Part shown: positions 4,863-10,262 of the stretch, piece by piece | How the letters are laid out: every line of letters starts with the position of its first letter | Numbering within the stretch: position 1 is the stretch's first letter | Translations under genes and position numbers: made by a program | Notes under the pieces: model-generated | What the model was told of the DNA's origin: nothing | Seen by the model: only the letters and a program-made list of their open reading frames with translations | The model's database searches: none | Assembly (NCBI GenBank): GCA_902482185.1 | Contig: CABSZR010000035.1 | Coordinates: 1-10,262 of the forward strand | Length of the DNA: 10,262 bases | Reading direction: 5' to 3' | Source of the DNA: an uncultured Collinsella sp. | Lineage (GTDB): Bacteria > Actinomycetota > Coriobacteriia > Coriobacteriales > Coriobacteriaceae

Positions 4863-7205
4863 CTATTTTGTCACTTTGGGCTTAAAGGATTTTAGGCGCA
4901 GAGCGTTGCTTACGACACATACGCTCGACAGGCTCATGGCCGCGGCGCCAAACATCGGCGAAAGCTGCCATCCGGTGAGCGGGAAGAACACGCCCGCCGC
5001 CAGCGGAATGCCGATGCCGTTGTAGAACAGCGCCCAGAACAGGTCCTGCTTGATGTTGCGGATCGTGGCGCGCGAAAGCTCGATGGCGCGGGCGACGTCC
5101 ATGAGGTCGCTGCGCATGAGTACCACGTCGGCGCCCTCCTTGGCGATGTCGGCGCCGGTGCCGATAGCAAGGCCCACGTCGGCGCGCGCCAGGGCGGGGG
5201 AGTCGTTGATGCCGTCGCCCACCATGGCGACCTTGCCGCCCGCATCCTGCAGCTCGCGCACGTGGCGCTCCTTGTCGGCGGGAAGCACGTCGGCGATGAC
5301 CTGCTCGCTGGTCAGTCCCACGCGTCGGGCGATGGCCTCGGCCGTCACGCGGTTGTCGCCGGTGAGCATGCGCACATCGACGCCGAGCGAACGCAGCGCG
5401 GCGATGGCCCCGGCGCTCGTCTCCTTGACCTCGTCAGCCACGGCAATGGTGCCAGCAAGCTCGCCGTTCTTGGCAAAGAACAGCGGCGTCTTGCCCTCGG
5501 CGGCAAATTGTTCGGCAAGACCCGCGGGCACGGTAACGCCCAGCTCGTCCATCAGGCGTACGTTGCCGGCTGCAATGGCGTTTTGCCCCTCGCGCGCCGT
5601 AACGCCTCGTCCGGGCACGGCGGCAAAGTCCTCGACCATGCGCGCGACAATTCCGCGCGTCTCGCACTCGGCCATAATCGCCTCGGCCAGCGGGTGCTCG
5701 CTTGAGCGTTCCAGCGCGGCGGCCAACTTGAGCAGCGCCTTTTCGCTCATGGCGGGCGAGCCGTCAGCGCGCGTGGCTACCACGATATCGGTCACGGCAG
5801 GCTTGCCGCGGGTGACGGTGCCCGTCTTGTCGAGCACCACGGTGCCCACGCTGCGCAGGTTCTCCAGCGCCTCGGCGCTCTTAAACAGAATGCCCATCTC
5901 GGCGCCCTTGCCGGTGCCGACCATAATAGCGACGGGCGTGGCCAGGCCCAGCGCACACGGGCAGCTGATCACCAGCACGGCGACGGCGGAGGTAAGCGCC
6001 TCATTCACGTCGCTGGTCAGTGCCATCCACACCACAAAGGTCACGGCCGAGATCACGAATACTACGGGCACGAACACGCCGGCGACCTTGTCGGCCATGC
6101 GGGCGATGGGCGCCTTGGTGGCGTTGGCGTCCTCGACGAGCTGGATAATCTTGGCGAGCGACGTGTCGGCGCCCACACGCGTGGCGCGGAAGGTAAACGA
6201 GCCCGTGCGGTTGACCGTGGCCGCATTGACAGTGTCGCCGGCGGTCTTCTCCACGGGGATGGACTCGCCGGTGAGCGCGCTCTCGTCCACGGCCGAGCTG
6301 CCCTCGAGCACCACGCCATCGACGGGGATGGACTCGCCGGGGCGCACGCGCAGGACCTGGCCGGGAAGGATGGCGTCGACATCGACGGTGGTTTCGGTGC
6401 CGTCCTCTGCCACGACGGTCGCGGTCTTGGGCGCCAAGTCGATGAGCGCCTCGATGGCGCCGCCGGTCTTGGATTTGCTGCGTGTCTCGAGATATTTGCC
6501 CACGGTGACGAGCGACAGGATTGTGCCGGCGCTCTCAAAATACAGGTTGTCCATGCCCGTCATCATGGCCTCGTGGACCTGACCCGCGGCTAGCTGGTCG
6601 GCCATGATGAACATGGCGTAGAGCGACCAGGCGATGGAAGCAGTGGCGCCCACGGCAATAAGGGCGTCCATGGTAGGCGCGCCGTGCGTAAGCGATTTAA
6701 ACCCGTTGATAAAGTATGCGTCGTTGACGTAGGCGATGGGAATGAGCAGGACGAGCTCGGTGAGCGCGAGCGTCATGCTGTGGGTGTGGTCGGTGAAGAC
6801 GCCGGGCAGTGGCCAACCGAGCATGTGCCCCATGCCTATGTAGAACAGTGGGATGAGGAAGATGATCGAGATGATGAGGCGGGTGCGCATGGCAGAGGCG
6901 GCGGCCTCCAACTTTTTGGTGGGCGACTCCATGTGGGCGGCGACGGACCTGACTTGCGCACTGCCGTTTGAGCCGGCGGCACCGGTGCCCGCATCGACGG
7001 GCGAGGCCGAGTAGCCGGCACGGTCGACGGCGGTGCAGATATCGTCGGGGGAGACCTGCGCAGGGTCGTAGTCGACCATCATGGAACCGGCGAGTAGGTT
7101 GACCGCGACGCTTTGGACGCCGTCGAGTTTGCTCACGGCACGGTCCACATGCGCCTGGCAGGCGGCGCATGTCATGCCGCCCACGTCGAACTTATCTTGA
7201 GCCAT
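4863..7205 (-). CDS. copA: Cu(I)-exporting P1B-type ATPase CopA
   Basis: This 780-residue inner-membrane pump uses ATP to move Cu(I) out of the cytoplasm. The domains in order are one N-terminal HMA metal-binding domain with MTCAAC (C13, C16), a 70-100 linker, and membrane segments beginning near 108. The actuator carries TGES (312-315), and TM6 carries the transport motif SCPCALG (C415, P416, C417). The phosphorylation site is DKTGT with D459, the nucleotide domain has SEHPLAEA (H504-P505), and the hinge has TGDN (615-618) and GDGIND (663-668). The last two membrane segments hold YN (728-729) and MSLSS (757-761). CPC plus YN plus MSxSS is the signature of the P1B-1 (copper/silver) class. Only one metal-binding domain is present, whereas some homologues have two. 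ATG 7205 has AAAGGAG 5 bases upstream. It is the first gene of the copA-copZ-csoR unit, behind an operator-bearing promoter. Confidence 0.97.
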   Translation of the reverse strand: MAQDKFDVGGMTCAACQAHVDRAVSKLDGVQSVAVNLLAGSMMVDYDPAQVSPDDICTAVDRAGYSASPVDAGTGAAGSNGSAQVRSVAAHMESPTKKLEAAASAMRTRLIISIIFLIPLFYIGMGHMLGWPLPGVFTDHTHSMTLALTELVLLIPIAYVNDAYFINGFKSLTHGAPTMDALIAVGATASIAWSLYAMFIMADQLAAGQVHEAMMTGMDNLYFESAGTILSLVTVGKYLETRSKSKTGGAIEALIDLAPKTATVVAEDGTETTVDVDAILPGQVLRVRPGESIPVDGVVLEGSSAVDESALTGESIPVEKTAGDTVNAATVNRTGSFTFRATRVGADTSLAKIIQLVEDANATKAPIARMADKVAGVFVPVVFVISAVTFVVWMALTSDVNEALTSAVAVLVISCPCALGLATPVAIMVGTGKGAEMGILFKSAEALENLRSVGTVVLDKTGTVTRGKPAVTDIVVATRADGSPAMSEKALLKLAAALERSSEHPLAEAIMAECETRGIVARMVEDFAAVPGRGVTAREGQNAIAAGNVRLMDELGVTVPAGLAEQFAAEGKTPLFFAKNGELAGTIAVADEVKETSAGAIAALRSLGVDVRMLTGDNRVTAEAIARRVGLTSEQVIADVLPADKERHVRELQDAGGKVAMVGDGINDSPALARADVGLAIGTGADIAKEGADVVLMRSDLMDVARAIELSRATIRNIKQDLFWALFYNGIGIPLAAGVFFPLTGWQLSPMFGAAAMSLSSVCVVSNALRLKSFKPKVTK

Positions 7206-7252
7206 GGCTTCTCCTTTCTGTGGTTCGGTGTTGGAATTGTTAACCTGCCGAT

Positions 7253-7284
7253 ACTATACACCCATACCCCCTGGGGGTGTCCAG
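7253..7284 (-). promoter_or_regulatory. Probable copA promoter with CsoR-type operator in the spacer
   Basis: On the - strand, TGGACA (7278-7283; five of six bases match TTGACA) and TATAGT (7253-7258) are separated by 19 bp. The dyad ACCCCCTGGGGGT (7266-7278, six-base arms about a central T) lies in the spacer. GC-rich ACCCC/GGGGT dyads are the known form of CsoR operators, and csoR is the third gene downstream. Transcription would start near 7246, leaving a leader of about 40 nt before ATG 7205. A 19-bp spacer with a central dyad is also the layout of MerR/CueR-activated promoters, but no MerR-type gene is in view. Confidence 0.65.
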
Positions 7285-7355
7285 TACAGAAATAATATAT
7301 GAGATTTCGTTACAGATGAGGATGGATGGTTGGCCGATGGACCGTCCCAATCAAT

Positions 7356-7735
7356 CATCTCAATCTGTAACATCTGGACCGTTTTTTGAGCCGTAACTGT
7401 TACAGATTTAGACAAACATTTCAGCCGAAAGCTAACGTCTCGATCTGTAACAACCAGACCCCGTTTTACCGAGTATTTGTTACAGATCAAGACAAACAGT
7501 TGGCAGCAAACTCAATGTCTCAATCTGTAACATCTAGCGGGAGATATAACCTCTAACTGTTACAGATCGAGACAGACTGCCCGGGGTCAACTCAAATGTC
7601 TTGATCTGTAACATCTAGAGAGGATTTTGACCCCTTACTGTTACAGATTGAGATGTTGTCTCGCGGGGCTGGGGTTTGTCTCGTTCTGTAACAACTAGAC
7701 CTGTATCTGCCGAGCTAGTGTTGCAGATCGAGACA
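7356..7735. repeat. Tandem array of five 59-bp inverted-repeat elements, 80-bp period
   Basis: Elements lie at 7356-7414, 7436-7494, 7516-7574, 7597-7655 and 7677-7735, starting 80, 80, 81 and 80 bases apart. Each has a 16-nt left arm (form TGTCTCAATCTGTAAC), a 27-nt centre and a 16-nt right arm (form GTTACAGATCGAGACA). One further A-T pair can form inside the arms, so the most conserved core is ATCTGTAACA, 25 bases, TGTTACAGAT. Centres are partly conserved at their ends (ATCTAG... and ...TAACT) and T-rich in the middle, and never vary in length. The 21-22-bp linkers are unrelated. A right-arm fragment (GTTACAGAT) also occurs at 7309-7317. The array fills most of the 572-bp gap between the kinase stop and the copA start. 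It is not a CRISPR array, because the repeats are too short, are inverted, and alternate with two gap sizes. Confidence 0.95.
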
Positions 7736-7777
7736 ATTGCCGGGGAGGGGGTCCCGTCATGGCAAGACGCCCGCCGC

Positions 7778-9853
7778 CTAGATACAGAACCCGGGGATCA
7801 CACAGGTTAGCTTGTTTGGCTTGTCCGCAGGCGTTGCGTACGTAAAGACGTCGCCGTCGTGTCCAACGCGATTCAAATAGAGCGTGCCTTCGGTCTCCGA
7901 TGAGTCGGGGCTCACCGTGCGCTCCCACCAGCAGGTGTCCTTGCCCTTCCACTGGCGGACCATCGTCTCGTTCGTGGAATACGGGCTCACCTTGAGCTCG
8001 CGGAAGAGCTGGTACTCCTTGCCTTCGCCGTTGTAGATGTCGGCCAGGTAGTGAAAGCCCTCGGCAAATGACTCGGGCGGCTGCACTCCGCACAGCTCGA
8101 CCATGGCGGGCAGCCAAAGGGTTGCGGGCAACTCGCTCAGACACGATGCGCTTCTGGCAGCGCCAACGTTATTCGAGATCTTTTTGACAGATTTAATGAG
8201 TGCGCGCAACTCGTTGGGCAGCAGCTTAAGGCCGTCGCCGTCGAGCCATTCCCGCAGCTCGCAAACTGCCCAGCCGGCGCTCGGCGGTTCAGCCGCAGCG
8301 TTGCGCTCGGCAATACCCGCGTCGAACATAAACGTCAGTCCGGCCTTGCCCGTCCCGTCCAGAAGCTCATCGTGACGGATGCCCACAAGCTGCGCGCCGA
8401 CCTCCAGCCCGTTGGTGAGTTTCACGCGCTTGGTACACGGATAGGGGATATGCCCATCGGCATCGAGCAGGTGATAGCGCTTGGCAATCTCGCGTGCCTC
8501 GCTACGGGTCTCGGCGGCCTTAATCTTGAGCGAAATCTCCTGCAGCTGATCCCAGGTGTAGTCGTCAAGTGAACCGCGGATGCCGTCGAGGTAGTCGGGG
8601 ATGCCAAAGCCATGGGTTGCCGCCCCGATAACGCTGAGCCCCGCAACGGCTGCGATAGCGCCGCCGATAATAAAGCGGCGGCGGGTCATGGCATCGTGGC
8701 GGGCCTGATTCAGGATCTCTCGTGCGCGCTCGCCGGCGACGTCGACCTTAAGGTGCGTACCGGAGTCGATGTCGATTGCGGCGTCACTGCCCGCGCCTTC
8801 GCGGTCCTCGGATTCGGCATCGGTGAGGTATGCCGAGAGCACCTCGAGCATCTGCTGCTCGGTGGGACGATCGCACTGCTCGACTGAGAGACCCTTCATG
8901 ATGATCTGGACGAGCGCCTCATCGCCCTCGCAGCGCGGCTCGAGCGGTGCCGGCTTGGTCTTGGTCTTTACGAGATAGAACGAGCCGGTTGCAGCGGCGT
9001 CCGTCGACTCAAAGTCAAACGGTTTGCGACCGCTGTAGAGCTGGTACAGAATGCTCGAAAGCGCATAGACGTCGATTGCCGGCGAACGGCGAAGGGCCGC
9101 GATGCCTTCGATATCCTGCGTGAGCATCTCGGGCGCGGCGTATGCGGGCGTGGCAAAACGCCAGATGCCGGCGCGCCGGGTGATCGTGTCGTCGCCGAGA
9201 GCCATGGTCGCGGAGCCCATGTCGATGAGGCAGGGGTCAAAGGAACAATCAGCAATCTGCTGCTCGAGCGTTCGGCTGGTGGTGCGGAACATGATATTGG
9301 CAGGCGACAGGTCGCGATGGATGACCGGATTCACGAGGCCTTGGGTCATCAAGAGCGCACGAAGCACGGCGTTTCCGACGGCGGCGACCATCTGGGTGGT
9401 CAGCCCGCCCGAGGCGTCGTGCGGAAGCAGGGGCAGCGCCTGCTTGAGCGAGGTGCCCTCGACCCACTCCATGAGGATGAGAGGGTCATCCTCGCACGAT
9501 CCGTAGCCATAGACGCGCGGAAATCCGCGCAGGTGCGAGACGGTACACAGATGACGGTACTCCTCGAACAGCGCGGCGGTGTTGGCCAGGTGCGCTGCCG
9601 ATTGCTCGGCGGAGCGGTCGGGGGCTTGGCCGGAAAGGATAGCGTTGTCCTTGAGCAGCTTGACGGCAAAGACCTCGCCGCTCGTGTTGGTCGCGCGCAG
9701 CACGTGCCCGATGTTGCCGTTGTCGCGGTGCACCGCTTGAAGAATAAGCGTCATAAACCGGCGCTTGGCGTCGTCCTCGGCGCTGGGGTCGACCGCCACA
9801 GCGGTATCGAACGTGTCGAGACGGATGAGTTTATTGCCGTCGACGATATCCAT
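7778..9853 (-). CDS. Membrane-anchored Ser/Thr protein kinase with extracytoplasmic DUF6273-like domain
   Basis: The protein has 691 residues from ATG 9853, which has AGGAG 7 bases upstream. The in-frame ATGs at 9895 and 9892 have only pyrimidine-rich sequence ahead. The kinase domain (about 45-345) shows a reduced glycine loop (NIGHVLRA), K65 in FAVKLL, HRDLSPAN (H179, D181, N186), DMG in place of DFG (211-213), APE (240-242) and DVYALSSILYQL. The catalytic-loop Lys of HRDLKP is Ser183. This HRDxSPxN form is seen in other bacterial kinases, so activity is plausible. An acidic linker leads to RRRFIIGG and a hydrophobic segment (about 393-415). The remaining 275 residues should lie outside the cell. 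GWAVCELREWLDG, LPATLWLP, TCWWERTVSP and the VIPGFCI end resemble DUF6273, a predicted ligand-type domain of unknown function. It lies downstream of the FHA gene on the same strand, with a 98-bp gap. Confidence 0.88.
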   Translation of the reverse strand: MDIVDGNKLIRLDTFDTAVAVDPSAEDDAKRRFMTLILQAVHRDNGNIGHVLRATNTSGEVFAVKLLKDNAILSGQAPDRSAEQSAAHLANTAALFEEYRHLCTVSHLRGFPRVYGYGSCEDDPLILMEWVEGTSLKQALPLLPHDASGGLTTQMVAAVGNAVLRALLMTQGLVNPVIHRDLSPANIMFRTTSRTLEQQIADCSFDPCLIDMGSATMALGDDTITRRAGIWRFATPAYAAPEMLTQDIEGIAALRRSPAIDVYALSSILYQLYSGRKPFDFESTDAAATGSFYLVKTKTKPAPLEPRCEGDEALVQIIMKGLSVEQCDRPTEQQMLEVLSAYLTDAESEDREGAGSDAAIDIDSGTHLKVDVAGERAREILNQARHDAMTRRRFIIGGAIAAVAGLSVIGAATHGFGIPDYLDGIRGSLDDYTWDQLQEISLKIKAAETRSEAREIAKRYHLLDADGHIPYPCTKRVKLTNGLEVGAQLVGIRHDELLDGTGKAGLTFMFDAGIAERNAAAEPPSAGWAVCELREWLDGDGLKLLPNELRALIKSVKKISNNVGAARSASCLSELPATLWLPAMVELCGVQPPESFAEGFHYLADIYNGEGKEYQLFRELKVSPYSTNETMVRQWKGKDTCWWERTVSPDSSETEGTLYLNRVGHDGDVFTYATPADKPNKLTCVIPGFCI

Positions 9854-9951
9854 GAGAATGCTCCTGTCACAATACGAATAAAGCTGGGTCATCAAGACGA
9901 GGAGAGCGGAAGGGAAACGATTTGACCCGTCATGATAGATATTGCCAGCGG

Positions 9952-10262
9952 CTATTTAGCCAAGGATACGACAAGGAAGGAAGTATCCGTTCCCAGCTGA
10001 AGAATGTCACCATTTGCAATGATTGCGGAGGGAGAGGCCTCTGAAATTCCTCGTTTGCTTCGGGGCATTTCGAGCGTCCGCTCTTTTCCGTTCGATCCGC
10101 TGATGAGAATCGTCCCGTTTGTAGAATGAAGTCCCCTTGCGTACCAGGTGCCGTTTTCGAGCCAGATATGAAGATGCCGGCGTGACACCGAGCTTCCAAC
10201 ATCAGTGATATCGGAGGCGTTGTAACTAATGGAGCCAATGACCGTTCCCTCGGGTTCAATAG
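9952..10262 (-). CDS. FHA-domain protein, C-terminal part, 5' end outside window
   Basis: The frame is open to the window edge; the last 102 residues are visible. FHA domains bind phosphothreonine peptides. The seen pattern is GTVIGS, then DITDVGSSVSRRHLHI (S26, R27, H29 of the fragment), then GLHSTNGT (N48, G49, T50), then NGDILQLG near the end. This is the canonical order for the C-terminal core of the domain. One oddity is that the usual Gly-Arg of the first motif reads Gly-Ser (IGS), losing an Arg that normally contacts the phosphopeptide. The GTG at 10188 is an internal Val and not the start. The protein ends soon after the domain, so FHA is its last module. With the Ser/Thr kinase following on the same strand, it is likely a substrate, partner or adaptor of that kinase. 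Confidence 0.88.
   Translation of the reverse strand, partial: IEPEGTVIGSISYNASDITDVGSSVSRRHLHIWLENGTWYARGLHSTNGTILISGSNGKERTLEMPRSKRGISEASPSAIIANGDILQLGTDTSFLVVSLAK

Noticed and set aside
5050..6582. 510-residue open frame on the + strand, antisense to copA
   Set aside because: It is a low-complexity Ser/Thr/Ala/Arg-rich shadow of the GC-rich copA codons with no domain or ribosome site; copA is unambiguous.
7254..7490. 78-residue open frame on the - strand across the copA promoter and array; likewise 1798-1989 on the + strand
   Set aside because: The peptides come from the repeat arms (recurring V-T-D-R-D from GTTACAGATCGAGAC) and have no ribosome site; gene callers may report them falsely.
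7356..7735. CRISPR array
   Set aside because: The units are inverted repeats with alternating 27-nt and 21-22-nt gaps, the centres are related to each other, and no cas gene is in the window.
7356..7735. Invertible (phase-variable) segments between the arms
   Set aside because: The centres share end motifs in one consistent orientation, and nothing promoter-like is flipped among the copies.
7677..7735. Intrinsic terminator of the kinase gene
   Set aside because: The stem has no T run on the - strand; hairpin formation alone is not enough to call a terminator.
9317..9925. 202-residue open frame on the + strand over the kinase gene
   Set aside because: It is a shadow of the kinase frame, which carries HRD, APE and the other kinase motifs.

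Overview
The window looks like chromosomal DNA of a GC-rich (roughly 60% by eye) gut actinobacterium. A Coriobacteriia member such as Collinsella is my best guess. The guess rests on the GC bias, the strong GGAGG-type ribosome sites, the kinase with a predicted DUF6273-type tail, and gaps rich in short palindromes. The genus is inference. No rRNA, tRNA, insertion sequence or CRISPR array was seen.

Layout, left to right: (1) 1-696 (+), the 3' half of gltD (glutamate synthase small subunit). (2) 697-1086, a 390-bp gap with overlapping inverted and direct repeats. (3) 1087-1794 (+), an unrecognised 235-residue protein. (4) 1795-2036, a gap with a solitary 59-bp inverted-repeat element and a possible promoter. 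(5) 2037-3407 (+), a metal-dependent amidohydrolase of the imidazolonepropionase-like group. (6) 3411-3477, a perfect palindrome followed by a two-way terminator. (7) 3500-3973 (-), a small membrane protein with a C-terminal zinc ribbon. (8) 4086-7205 (-), a copper operon read copA, copZ, csoR. It has a CsoR-type operator inside the copA promoter and inverted repeats in the gaps before copZ, before csoR and after csoR. (9) 7356-7735, a tandem array of five 59-bp inverted-repeat elements at an 80-bp period. (10) 7778-10262 (-), a Ser/Thr kinase with a membrane segment and an outer domain, preceded by an FHA-domain protein cut by the window edge.

The copper genes form a self-contained homeostasis unit. 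CsoR senses Cu(I) and should release the copA promoter, CopZ carries Cu(I), and CopA exports it. The FHA protein and the kinase probably form a phospho-signalling pair.

The least explained signal is the set of intergenic inverted repeats. Nine elements (five in the array, one solitary relative, and three with unrelated arms) have exactly 27 nt between the inner edges of their arms as delimited here. In the five array copies one further A-T pair can form, leaving 25. Arms are conserved or complementary while the central sequences drift without changing length. This suggests a family of hairpins or bipartite sites selected for arm pairing and spacing.
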